Source of the DNA: Astragalus membranaceus
Lineage: Eukaryota; Streptophyta; Magnoliopsida; Fabales; Fabaceae
Reading direction: 5' to 3'
Length of the DNA stretch: 64,000 nucleotides
NCBI GenBank assembly: GCA_039519185.1
Contig: CM076849.1
Coordinates: 62,826,587 to 62,890,586 of the forward strand
Shown here piece by piece: positions 43,031 to 54,426 of the stretch. The notes beneath the pieces were generated by a model that ran no database searches, was not told the DNA's origin, and saw only the letters and a list, made by a program, of their open reading frames with translations. Each line of letters starts with the position of its first letter. Positions within the stretch are counted from its first letter, which is position 1. Both the position numbers and the translations under genes were made by a program.

Positions 43031-44549
43031 GGCTGTTCAAACTAACTGGAAAACTGAACTGAACTGCCGAACCGAACCGAACCGAACTATTACAAACTGA
43101 ACTTTTAGTAACAGTTCTGAACCGAACTACCTTTATTCAACACAGTTCACTAACCGAACTGTTAGTACCAATTCAGTTAGCGAACTAAAAACTGTTAAGG
43201 GTTAGGTGATGTGTTTTACAAAGTGCTTTCCACTCTCACTCCACGCGAACATCTCTGCGTCTCAGCGTCTGCGATTCCTCACTCCACGCGAACCCTAGTC
43301 TCACTCTCTGCGTCTGTGATTCCTCTCTCACTCTACGTGAACTTGAACAGCGATTCCTCTCTCACTCTCTTCTCTCAAGTCTCAATCTCTGCGAAGTGCG
43401 AACAACTATAGATCCCTAATCCTTGATTGGAAACCCTAATCCCTGATTGCGAATCAATGAAGTGTGCGAACTGCGAACTGAAGAACTGTAAATCAAAGAA
43501 CTGAAGAACTGTGCGAACCCTAATCTTCTCTCAGTTAGGTAATTTTCTTTAATCACTGCTTTTGGGTAGTGTATCGTTTTCTTTTTCTGGTTTTTACATG
43601 ATTTTAGATTCACTTGTTGCTTTCCTGATCTGGGTTTTAGATGATTTTTTCTGGGTTGTCTAAGAAATTGAGAAATTGATACTGCAATGATAGTTCTGTG
43701 AAATTCTGTGAAATTCCTGTTACTGTGAAATTCTGATCTGTGAAATTCCTGTTACTGCAATGATAGTTCTGTACTTCTGTTAATACTGGTCACTAGATGC
43801 TAGTTCTGTGAAATTCTGATCTGTGAAATTCCTGTTACTACAATGATAGTTCTGTACTTCTGTTAAATCTCACTAGTTTTGTCAAATTTCTGTTACAGCA
43901 ATGATAGTTCTGTACTCCATGTCATCGCACGATGAAATCTTAGACTTTACATTGCTGGAAAATGTTGAAGAGCAAAAGGTTCACACACCAGTTGCCCCGG
44001 GAACTACATTACCGCCTCTTCCTGGATCTTCTAAGCGTAAAACTCGGTCCGATGTGTGGAACCACTTTACTAAACAACCCGGTGATGAAATGTATGGCAA
44101 ATGTCACTATTGCGGAGACTTAATTAAGTATTTGAGTGGGACAACAACAATGAAGACCCATTTGACTAGATGCAAGGAGTACCCTCCAATTAGATCAAAC
44201 AAAAGACAAAGGCAAGCCCTTCCAAATGCCACAGAAGGACAAGTAGCATCTTCGCCAACTTACTCGAAATTTGACCAAGCAGCATGCCGATTTCAGCTTG
44301 CGAAGACAATTGTGAGTGCGGAGCTCCCATATCGTTTTGTGGAGAATGAAGAATTTCAGAAGTTTTTGAACCTCATGCAACCCCGTTTTGACATCCCATC
44401 ACGATCTACAGTGAGACATGATATATGGAATCTTTACATAGAAGAGAAGGAGAAGTTGAAAGCAATTTTCTCAAAACATTGTGGGAGAGTTTGTCTTACA
44501 ACAGACACATGGACTTCGGCTCAAAATCTCACTTACATGAGTTTGACTG
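43029..44549 (+). mobile_element. hAT element, left part, truncated
   Basis: The left end TAGGGCTGTTCAAAC matches plant hAT termini. Subterminal repeats of AACCGAACCGAAC (43070-43090) and GTGAAATTCTG-type repeats (43690-43830) follow, then a BED-finger transposase start. The right part is lost: an LTR retrotransposon starts at about 44550 inside the transposase, and no hAT sequence reappears in the window. Confidence 0.7.
43901..44549 (+). pseudogene. hAT transposase N-terminus with BED zinc finger (zinc finger BED/RICESLEEPER type)
   Basis: A DNA transposase N-terminal region. The frame opens at 43901, but ATG 43919 (MSSHDEIL) after the TTACAG acceptor-like site is also likely. The BED finger has Cys68, Cys71, His87 and Cys91 counted from 43901 (GKCHYCG...THLTRC). 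Then come AKTIVSAELPYRFVENEEF and LTTDTWTSAQNLTYMSLT, the first catalytic-domain block with its Asp. Translation continues into LTR sequence from about residue 217 and stops at 44671. The rest of the catalytic core and the dimerisation domain are absent. Confidence 0.85.
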
Positions 44550-45374
44550 TGTTAGCCTGCATTTTCGACAGGCTAAACTTAAATGCAGTCAACAGGTTTG
44601 ACTTGGTGGATTTAAGAAGAGAAACTACCATTTCAACAGCAAGAAGCTGCAAACAGGGAGAATCAGCGTAGCGCATAACTTAGCGAAATTTGGAAAGCTG
44701 AAGCCAGTAGTTCGACAGGAAGATGAACAATATCCAGATAACAGGTCAAGTCAAAAAGTGCTGGTCGAAAGAGACAACAGCAATGTAGTCGAGAGATGGA
44801 GCAGTTACTTGGTCGAATTAGCCAAACAGTTAGCTTAGTTTTGAAACCGCTGTGCGGTTATTAGTTTTTCTTTATAAATAGGTGTTTTTACATAGAACAA
44901 AGGTCGCAAATCATTTCTACAAAGTTCTGAAAACACTCCTACTTCCGCATATCAGAGAAAAGCGAGTCAAATCACGAACAATGTATGATCCTGCGTACCA
45001 ACTTTAAATTCAATGCAATGTCTTTACCATTCCTTTAAGATTCCTGCAATTTACTTGCATTTGATCTTCTTTTCTTTGTTTCTTTACGATTCCTGCACTT
45101 TACTGCATTTGATCTTATTTTCCTTATTTGTTTAACTTTCTGAAACCCTTTACGTTTCTGCACTTCTTCTTAAACACTTTTCTACTTCACGCTCCATTTC
45201 GTTATCGTTTTTTCCTTCATTAAACGGTTATCACCATCATTTTCAAACAAACCGTAAAAACCTTAACTATTTTCAATAAAGACTTTAACACAAATGTTCT
45301 GAGATGTTTCTAGTTGGTCTCGCGAGCAACACACACGTGTAACTAGCGGTGTTTTCCAAAAACCACGGTAAACA
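44550..45374 (+). repeat. 5' LTR of the Tat-lineage element
   Basis: It starts TGTTAGCCTGC at the break in the hAT reading frame and ends GGTAAACA. TATAAATAGG at 44873 is the probable TATA box. A primer-site-like TTGGCACGGCCGGTGGGAC follows within a few bases. No second LTR is available for comparison. Confidence 0.65.
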
Positions 45375-45476
45375 AATTGGCACGGCCGGTGGGACGTTTG
45401 TGCTAAGTTTTTAAAGCTTTTTGTTGAAAAATTCTGGGTTCGTTATCAAACCCAAAGCCAGTGTTTTGTATTGTTT

Positions 45477-47420
45477 ATGCATTTAAGAAGTGGTAAAAAC
45501 GTTGCAGAAATGCCTCGTTCTAACATGAACACTGCTTCCACATCAAATGCACCTTCCCAAGCGGCAGTTAATGATACCAACGCTGCAAGTATTTCAGGAG
45601 TAACCGCCCCTGTATCTTCCCCAGGAGTAACTGCTCCTGTATCTTCTCCAACCATAGCGGGAGTAACCGCTCCACTACCTTCTTCGACAGTTATGGGCGT
45701 AACTGCTATAACCGCTCCTACCATTAACCCTGTGTCGAATATGATGGTCCCTGTACCACCAATTTTAAATTCGACTAGTCCCTTAATGGCAAACTCCATG
45801 GATGGAAATATGCCGTTTAATTTACCCATGAATGGTAGAAATTATCCATATGGCATGCCAACAGCCATGATGGCAGGGCTTCAAACAAACGCATCTACGT
45901 ATGCAGAAAACATAGCCTCAAGCTTTTCGCCTAAACACAATTCCCCAGAAAATATTTATAGTCGAATTGCACAACCTTCGATAACCACATCGTCTTTATT
46001 GGCACTAAGACAACAAATGGATGATAGTAATCATGACATGGTTAACATGCTGACACAACAGATAGGCATTGTCTTTAATCCTTTGATTCAAAACACAAAT
46101 GACAGTTACCAAATGTTAGCAACCCAAATGGGTCGAATTGCTGATTTCTTTGGCACTCCACCAGTACATAGTCAGCCTATTCCCCAAATGCAAAATGTCA
46201 GGCCTATTGATTTACCTGTCGAAAGGCCCAACAATGCAATCCTCATGAACCAGGCACAACAATTTGTTGTCGAAGATCCTGTCCCTGAAGTGGTGCTAGT
46301 AAATAGGAACCAAAATGCTGACGAAGTAGTCAGGCAAGTCCAACAAAATAACTTTGGGCTTCAAAATAATTTGGCTAATCTTGTCGAAACTATACTAGCC
46401 CAGAATGGCCTAAATGTAGGCCTCCATAGGCCTAACTTTGTATCACCTTTGTCGGAGTATGTCTTACAAACTGAGTTGCCAAGGGGATGGAAACTTCCTA
46501 AGTTCACCAAATTTGCTGGTGAAACTAATGAATCCACTGTCGAACATGTTGTCCGTTACTTAACTGAGGCAGGAGACTTGGTGCACAATGAGAACCTAAG
46601 GCTAAAATACTTCCCCAATTCTCTAACTAAAAATGCCTTTACTTGGTTCACCACTCTACCCCCACATTCCATATTTAACTGGGGGAAATTAGAGAAAGCT
46701 TTCCATGAACAATTCTACATGGGGCAATCGAAGATTAGCCTTTAAGAATTGGCTAGTGTTCGACGCAATGTGCCAGAGTCTATTGATCAATATCTCAATA
46801 GATTTAGACTACTCAAGGAAAGGTACTTTACTCAAGTGCCTGAACATGAGTTAGTCGAAATGGCTGCTGGTGGCCTAGACTACTCTATTAGAAAGAAGCT
46901 AGATACTCTACACTTAAGAGACATGGCACAATTGACCGATAGGGTTCGACAAGTCGAAAGACTCAAAGCAGAGAAAGTTTCGACAAATAGATTTAATAAT
47001 AAAAAAGAAAATGTGGCATTTGTCAATATTGATAACAATAGCCAAGAGTTCGACGTATCATACGAGGATGTCGAAGAAGAGGTTAATGTTGCAGAATTAA
47101 AACCTGGACCTCCATATGCATGTAAATTATTAAATCCTTCTGATGGGAAAAACCCAGTCGAACCAAAAAATGATAAGTTTATTACAAAAACATATACCTT
47201 TGATGTCAGAAAATGTGACCAAATATTTGATCTTTTGGTGACTGATGGTCAAATTTTAGTGTCTAAGGGTCTAAAAATACCACCATTAGAACAACAAAAG
47301 AAAATAGGTTATTGCAAATATCACAATTTTTTGGGTCATAACACCTATCGCAGTGTACTTTTCAGGGATCTAGTTCAAAAAGCACTGAATAAGGGAAGGA
47401 TGAAGTTTGGCGAAATATGA
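45477..47420 (+). pseudogene. Tat-lineage gag
   Basis: From ATG 45477 a Thr/Pro/Val-rich N-terminal region with imperfect GVTAPVSSP repeats is followed by the retrotransposon Gag domain (KYFPNSLTKNAFTWFTTLP and HEQFYMGQSKISL). TAA at 46743-46745 replaces one codon. The same frame then resumes ELASVRRNVPESIDQYLNRF and continues to 47420. Only this single stop breaks about 640 codons. No CCHC knuckle of canonical form is seen; a Cys/His-containing CKYHNFLGHNTYR segment sits near the C-terminus. Confidence 0.8.
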
Positions 47421-49289
47421 AAATAGACACTGATCCCCTCCCAGAGGTGGGAGCAATGTATGTTGAGCCCGTTGGAATTAACATGGTCGAAGTAACCACA
47501 CTCAAGGCTGCAGATACCACAGTCAATGCTGAAGGGTCGAAGAGAGACGTCGAAATAGTCACTCAAGACGAATATGATGAGAAGATGCGCGTGGTATATC
47601 CTGAAGCTGAGGAAGAACTGATAGACTTCCTAAATCGGTGCAAAACAAATAACACCGAAGTGATGTTGTGCCCCAGGTGCAGCGCTGTATTCGACAAGGA
47701 GGCTGCGAAGAGCCTTGAAAGCTACAAGCCCCAGTCGAAAAGAAAAAGTAAGTGGATCGATAACAGACCCAAGTTCAGTTTTAATCCAAGAGGAGTGCCT
47801 TACAAGGTAACACCTTCACCTAAGCAACCCCAAAGAGTCAGGGGAAAACATTTGTACCTTCGACAAAATCTCCAGTCAAAAAGTGGGTACACTCTGGAGG
47901 TAAAGAGGCAGGATACTATGCAACAATGGCAAAGGGAAGCACCAGCGCCACAAATAAGGCTCCTAGCTCAAACAGGTATGCCTACAGCAACAATTATAAG
48001 GGAAAAACCCAATGACAAGGACTCAGTGGCGTCGACACCAACGACAGATGAAGGTAGCGGCTATAGAAGGCAGAAACTCAAACCCACATAAGGGGAAGCA
48101 ATTATCTTCTTGTGTGGAAATCCCTAGGAGGTCTGCCACAGAGAGAATCTACCCTCCTCTCTCAATAATCAAAAAATGCCTAAATGCAGAAGAAGGCCTC
48201 AACTTAGATGATGAAATGGATTCTGAATTTTCAGATTCAGAGCCAGAACTCAACATCATTTGTGTTGTCTCAATCCTTCCGATTGAGTATGATGTGGTAA
48301 CTGAGGTTAATGAGGTCGAAGAAGACCTTGACACAGAAATGGCTATGCACAAGCCAAAATGTTATTACGTAATGAACAATGGCTGCGTCGAAGAGCAGAC
48401 AACCACATTTGAAAGGCCTGACGGTGGAATGAAGTACAACCTAAAACCCCTCCTTATCCAGGCGAAGGCCAATAATGTGGGGATAAACAAGGTCCTAGTA
48501 GACGGGGGAGCTGCAGTTAACCTGATGCCACAGCACATGCTGGCGAAGATTGGCAAGTCAGATACAGATCTGAGGCCACATAAGATAGTTTTAACAAACT
48601 ATGATGGCAAAACTGGCCACTCATTGGGGGCCATTGAAGTGGAATTAATGGTTGGTAGTGTAAAGAGACTAACCCTATTCATGGTAATTCCGACAAGAGC
48701 AAATTTCAATCTCTTGCTTGGAAGAGAATGGATTCATGGTGTAGGCGCTGTACTGCCTTCAACCCTACACCAGAGATTGTCTATCTGGAGAGAGGATGGG
48801 CTGGTAGAGAACGTCGAAGGTAACCAGACCTACTTCCTAGCAGAAGTGGATCATGTTACAAGAAAGACCTTCGACAAAAATTTGGCCAATATTGGGCCAT
48901 GCGTACCTTCAATAAGTGGATACACACCACAGAACAATGTGTTTTCTTCACTTGATCTCCACCCTAACCATGGCTTTATATGGGAAAGGGAGGTCATGGG
49001 TGAAGACAACCACTCAGCAGGCTTCTGCAAGCCTACAGGGTGGGATGGTCCCTAAACATTGATGATGTCTAAGCCCACTACATGGGATCGAATTACGGCC
49101 TACGTGGCCGAGAATAAACAAAATGCGGCTTTGGAAGCCGAATTACAACAAAAAATGGTTAATAAAACCACTGAAGTTATAAACGAAGACAACTTGGTCG
49201 AAGGCCAAAGGCTCGACTGCATTTATGATGACGAGCCTTTAGGTTTTGAAAAAGACCCAATGGGTTCGACCAAGAAAATTCAAGCTTAA
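47417..49289 (+). pseudogene. Tat-lineage protease region
   Basis: Two overlapping frames (47417-48091 and 48012-49055) imply a frameshift near 48010-48090. The protease has INKVLVDGGAAVNLMP, the DGGA form common in this lineage in place of Asp-Ser/Thr-Gly, and NFNLLLGREWIHG downstream. In-frame stops occur at 49053 and 49287. A CPRCSAVFDKEAAKSLE stretch upstream of the protease is retained. Confidence 0.8.
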
Positions 49290-50150
49290 GACCCCCTAGA
49301 GGAGGTCGACTTAGGAGATGGCTCCATCAAGAGGCCAACATTCATCAGTGCTAAGATCGACAAAGGTTTGAGAGATCAAACCATTGAGCTATTGAAAGAG
49401 TACAAAGATTGCTTCGCCTGGGATTACAATGAAATGCCTGGACTGCGTCGAGAAGTGGTGGAGTTAAGACTGCCAATCAGACCAGACAAACAGCCAGTGA
49501 AGCAAACACCAAGGAGATTTGCACCGCAGATTCTGTCGAAGATCAAGGAAGAAATTGAAAGATTGCTCAAAAGCAACTTTATCAGAACTGCCAGGTATGT
49601 AGATTGGTTAGCTAATATAGTTCCTGTCATTAAGAAAAATGGGACTTTAAGGGTCTGTATAGACTTTATAGATTTAAACAATGCTACACCAAAAGATCAA
49701 TATCCTATGCCTGTAGCAGAAATGCTAGTTGATTCGGCAGCAGGGTTTGAATACTTAAGTATGCTCGATGGGTATTCTTGGTATAATCAAATTTTTATTG
49801 CCGAAGAAGATGTGTCGAAAACAGCATTTTGTTGCCCAGGGGCCTCAGGCGTTTATGAATGGGTAGTAATGCCTTTCGGCCTAAAAAATGTTGGTGCAAC
49901 ATACCAGAGGGCAATGAATTCTATGTTTCATGATTTTATAGAAAATTTTATGCAAGTGTACATAGATGATATTGTTGTTAAATCTTCGACAGAAAATGGT
50001 CATATAGACCATATTCGACAGTCATTCGAAAGAATGAGAAAATATGGATTGAAAATGAATCCAATAAAATGTGCCTTCTGTGTACGTGCAGGTGATTTCT
50101 TGGGATTTGTTGTCCACAAAAAGGCATTGACATCAATCAAAACAAGATGA
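49290..50150 (+). pseudogene. Tat-lineage reverse transcriptase
   Basis: Ordered blocks: DCFAWDYNEMPGL, then RRFAPQILSKIKEEIERLL, VPVIKKNGTLRVCIDF, YSMLDGYSWYNQIFI-like sequence, PFGLKNVGATYQRAMN, and the catalytic YIDDIVVKS. A one-base deletion near 50123 shifts the frame at VVHKK, ending this frame at TGA 50148. The normal frame resumes at 50147. Confidence 0.9.
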
Positions 50151-51262
50151 AAGCAATCATGGAAACAAAGGCGCCTTTGACTAAAAAGGAGCTCCAGTCA
50201 TTGTTGGGAAAGATCAATTTCCTTAGAAGGTTCATCTCAAACCTAAGTGGCAAGAATCAAGTTTTCTCGCCATTGCTTCGACTGAAGAAGGAAGACGTGT
50301 TCAGATGGGATCCAGAGCACCAAAAAGCCTTCGACGAGATCAAATCTTATCTAGTTAAACCACCTATATTGTTACCACCTATCAGAGATAAGGTGATGAA
50401 ATTGTACATAGGAGCATCAGAGCTGTCAATAGGTAGTATGTTAGCACAAGAGGATGATAATGGTGTCGAAAGATCCATCTATTACCTTAGTAGAGTTTTG
50501 AATGATGCTGAAACTAGATATCATCCAACGGAGAAATTGTGCCTTTGCTTGTATTTCTCTTGTACAAAGTTAAAGCAATATATAAAGCCTATTGATGTGT
50601 ATGTTTACTCTCATTTTGATATTATTAAACATATGCTGTCGAAACCAATGTTGCATAGTCGAATTGGTAAATGGGCTTTAGCTCTTTCTGAATATTCACT
50701 AACATATCAACCTTTAAAAGCTATTAAGGGTCAAATTGTTGCTGATTTTATCGTCGACCACTCATTGGTCGAAGCAACATCAAATTGTGTGAATATTCGA
50801 CCATGGAAATTATACTTCGACGGTTCAAGCCATAAAAATGGTTCTGGAATTGCGATTCTAATCATTTCTCCAATAAATATCCCTACGAAGTATAAATTTA
50901 AAATTAAGGGATTTTGCTCCAATAATGAGGCTGAATACGAAGCCTTGATAGCAGGACTTGAAATTTTGCTAGAATTGGGGGCAAAAGCTGTCGAAATTAG
51001 AGGTGACTCTGAATTAGTTGTGAGGCAATTAACTAAAGAATATAAATGCATTGAAGAAAATTTGATAATGTATTTTGTCACTGCCAATACGTTGTTGAAA
51101 CATTTCGACTATGTTAACATCAAACACGTGCCTCGATCTGACAACCAAGAGGCCAATGATTTGGCACAAATTGCTTCAGGCTATACATTTTCTAAAGAGA
51201 AACTAGAAAGATTAATAGAGATAAAAGAAAAACTCATTTCGACAGAATACGCTTCGGACTGA
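50124..51262 (+). pseudogene. Tat-lineage RNase H pair
   Basis: The first RNase H follows the reverse transcriptase thumb (LLGKINFLRRFISNLSG). It has lost the canonical first Asp region (KLYIGASELSIGSMLAQ) but keeps YYLSRVLNDAETRYHP. The second, archaeal-type RNase H starts KLYFDGSSHKNGSGIAI, with CSNNEAEYEALIAGLEI (Glu) and IRGDSELVVRQL (Asp) and HVPRSDNQEANDLAQIASG (Asp): all four catalytic acids are visible. The frame ends TGA 51262, followed by another shift before integrase. Confidence 0.88.
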
Positions 51263-51368
51263 ATTATCAACGCCAAAACTTGGGGGGGCAGAAGAAATAT
51301 TATCACCTCCAATTAGCGAAGAAAATTGGCACAATTTTCAATATGTCGAAATTTTTGCCATTGACAAT

Positions 51369-51678
51369 ATGTCGAATGATGATTGGCGAAAGCAAATTGT
51401 CGAATACTTGGAAAATCCAACTGGAACAAAAAATAGAAAAACTAAGTATAGGGCATTAAGCTACGTGATTATTGGAAACGAATTGTTCAAGAAAACTCCT
51501 GAAGGAGTTTTACTTAAATGTCTTAGTGAAAATGAGGCATATGTAGCAATATCCAATACTCATAGCGGAACTTGTGGGTCTCATCAAGTGGGTCACAAAA
51601 TGAAATGGCTCCTATTTCGACAAGGGGTATACTGGCCAACTAGGCTAAAAGATTGCATAGAATTTGCTAAAGGATGCC
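51369..51678 (+). pseudogene. Tat-lineage integrase, part 1 (zinc-binding N-terminus)
   Basis: The frame reads SHQVGHKMKWLLFRQGVYWP and DCIEFAKGC, the integrase HHCC region up to the first cysteine. It is cut at 51678 by a solo LTR. The 5-bp target duplication ATGCC (51674-51678 and 54217-54221) contains the cysteine codon. Confidence 0.85.
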
Positions 51679-54221
51679 TGTAACACCCCGGAAATAATTT
51701 AGTTACATTATTTAATTGAATTATTAATTTTATTGGAGGCGTGATTAAATTAATTAGTATGATGAGTGATGTTCAGGAGGTGGAACGAGTAAAGAGGGTG
51801 GTGTTGGCGTAGGAGGCCCAGCGCTCGCTGAGCCCACGGCTTAAACCCTAGGAGTTTAAGCGCAACTCTCTCATTTACGCAAAATTGAGGGAGAGCTGCG
51901 AAAGTTAGAGAGAGTGAGAAGGGAGAAGTCTTGCGCGGCGATAAAGGAGAAGAAGGAAGGGAATTCTCTCGAGGTTTCGTTAGGTAAGAGTTCTCAATCC
52001 TTCCTTGTCGTTTTTCTTCCTTTCCTAGTGTTGTGACTTTCAAGCCCTAATCTCCGTGTGTTGATTTCCCCCTTGATCAAGAAGTAGGCGTGACTACGGT
52101 TTCGAAGGAGGAAGGAGAAGCTTCGTTCGTTGTGTTGCTGGGTTTTGTTCGTGACTCTTCGTCATTGTCTTCCGGAACACGCAAAATTCGAGGTAAGGGT
52201 GAGCGTTTTGGTTTAACGTAATTGAGTATATGACTTAGGGTCTTGTAAATCTCTTTTTGGGTATTGTTGTGAAATTGATACGAAATGACGTAATATAGAG
52301 GAGAATCGAAAGAATTTGTAAATTGTTCTGTTTGATGAGTTATGGGTATTTCTCGTGATGAATTGTGATGTTTTCTTAAATGAATCTTGATGGTTATTTT
52401 GATGGAGTTGATGCTTTCTTGATGAATTCTTGGTGATTGTCTGTGATAAATTTTTGGCGATCTTCCGTTGGTGAATTTGATGATTTTATTGGTGACATTT
52501 TGATGATTTGTGTGATGGACAAATCGCATATTTTTTTTATGTTGATGACGGTGAGAAAGGGATTATGATTAAACATGGTTTATAAAAATTTTTGAAATCT
52601 GAATAATTCTGCAAGTGAAGCTGTTTCTGACCAACTGCGCCTCACTCGCGCTCGGGTCGCGCCCCAGGCGCAAGGCGTGGTGCGCTGGGCGTGTTGTTGC
52701 TGTCCTTTGGCGCCTCGCTCGCGCCTCCGAGCGCGAGCCATTGTTTTCCACTGCTTCTCACTGTTTCTCCACTGTTTTCTTGCTGTTTTTCACACTGTTT
52801 TCTCCAATTAAAAATGTGATACTTTCCCAATGAAAATATGATGTTTTCACTATTAAAATGTGGGGTCTATCTCAAATTTGTAATGTGATGTTTCTCTATA
52901 AATGTGAAGTTTTTCCCAATTAAAAGTGTGGTGCTTTTCCAAAATTAAAAGTGATGTTCCCTCATTTAAAATGTGAAGTTTTTCCAATTAAAACTATGAT
53001 GATATCTCAAACTTGAATTATGATGTTTCCTTTATAAAAAGGTATAAAAAAAAATTGTGATGCTATGTGTATATAAATGAGTCTCTGTGAAACGTTATAC
53101 TACTAGTGTACTAATTGACTATGGCTAGACTGTGGTTTACCACTAAGGTCAGAATTTCTTTCACTGGTGTATTTACAAGGGCATCACTGAGAGTCTTGCA
53201 AATGTGGCCAATGCCTGTTGCAAGTAGTATCAGTTACCTGAGTAATCCCATAGTCAATCAGTTTACTATTTTATAACACACTAAGCTAAAAGACAACTGA
53301 AATGTATATATATATATACTTAGTGATGACGATGATAGGTATGACTATGATGATGTTGCAATATAATTTTGATGAATATGACGAGTTCACTCTATGAGTG
53401 ATTATGATGATGTGATACATATGATTTTGATGATTATGACGAATACACTCTATGAGTGTCTGATGATGATGATGATGAGTACTCCAGCTGAGTGTTTTGA
53501 TGAAATGCACATGTGTATATAGAGTCTCATGGCATGTGCATAATGTGAAGAATAGGCTTCGGCCTCCTGTGAAGAATAGGCTTCGGCCTCTTAATTGTGA
53601 TGAATATGGTACCATCATGCATATGCCCTGGTGGGGGTTGCATTTACATGCATGATCATGATTGTGGCTTGTTGCGAAACTGTGTTGTGAATTGGTGTTT
53701 AGTGATGATGATGTGATGTTAATAATGATGTTGTAGAATTGTTTGTCTCCATTACTCTATCATATGCTTGATTATGTTTTGTTAAAATTCTCACCCCTTC
53801 TGCTTGGAATGTTGCTCTATTGTGGCAACGCTGCAGGTAATCGCGAGTGAAGGATCTGCTGCCTTCCTTTTAGCTCTTGGGATGTATTTTGTGTCACTCT
53901 CTGATACTGTAACACCTAGGGGGCGTGGGTGAATTTTGATAAACGATTTAATTAGTTGTTTTAACGTTTTTATTGATATATTCGAGACGTGTTTGAGAGT
54001 TATTGGTGAGTTGTTGTTTATTCCGCTGTGATGTGAATTTTGAGGACTTGATTTTCCATGAAGGATGTTTTGTTGCACAAATTTGAAGAGTGCAATTGAT
54101 TGAGTTTGTTTTTAATGGAGTTGTAGCATTTCTTTTCTATCCATGAAAATAATATTTTTGAAAGGGATTACTCTGATAAATGACGTGTAATATAAGGGTA
54201 GAAAAGGGGTGTTACAATGCC
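51674..54221 (+). mobile_element. Solo LTR (2538 bp) with target duplication ATGCC
   Basis: The segment 51679-54216 begins TGTAACACCCC and ends GGGGTGTTACA. Direct repeats ATGCC flank it. A stretch near 53795-53850 (CTTGGAATGTTGCTCTATTG, then GGCAACGCTGCAGGTAA) matches in reverse complement the LTRs at 54427 and 58664, so it is the same family in opposite orientation. It has no interior. GC-rich words (CGCTCGCGCCTCCGAGCGCG) lie near 52715. Confidence 0.88.
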
Positions 54222-54426
54222 AGGAATGTCAAAAACACGCAGGGGTGCAACATGCTGCAAGTGAATTACATTCAATAATAAAACGTTGGCCTTTTAGGGG
54301 TTGGGCCTTAGATATAATTGGTGAATTTAAGCCAACGTCGTCGAAATCCACCATTATATACTAGTGGGTATCGACTACTTCACTAAATGGGTCGAAGCTA
54401 TTCCCTTAGCTAATGTAGACCAAGAG
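54222..54426 (+). pseudogene. Tat-lineage integrase, part 2 (first catalytic Asp)
   Basis: It continues with CQKHAGVQHAASELHSI and RGWALDIIGEFKPTSSKS, which contains the first Asp of the integrase DDE triad. A frameshift near 54350 is followed by ILVGIDYFTKWVEAIPLA. It is cut at DQE by the chromovirus insertion at 54427. Confidence 0.85.

Noticed and set aside
52615..52833. 72-residue frame in the solo LTR
   Set aside because: It has no similarity and overlaps GC-rich LTR words and simple TTTTCC repeats.
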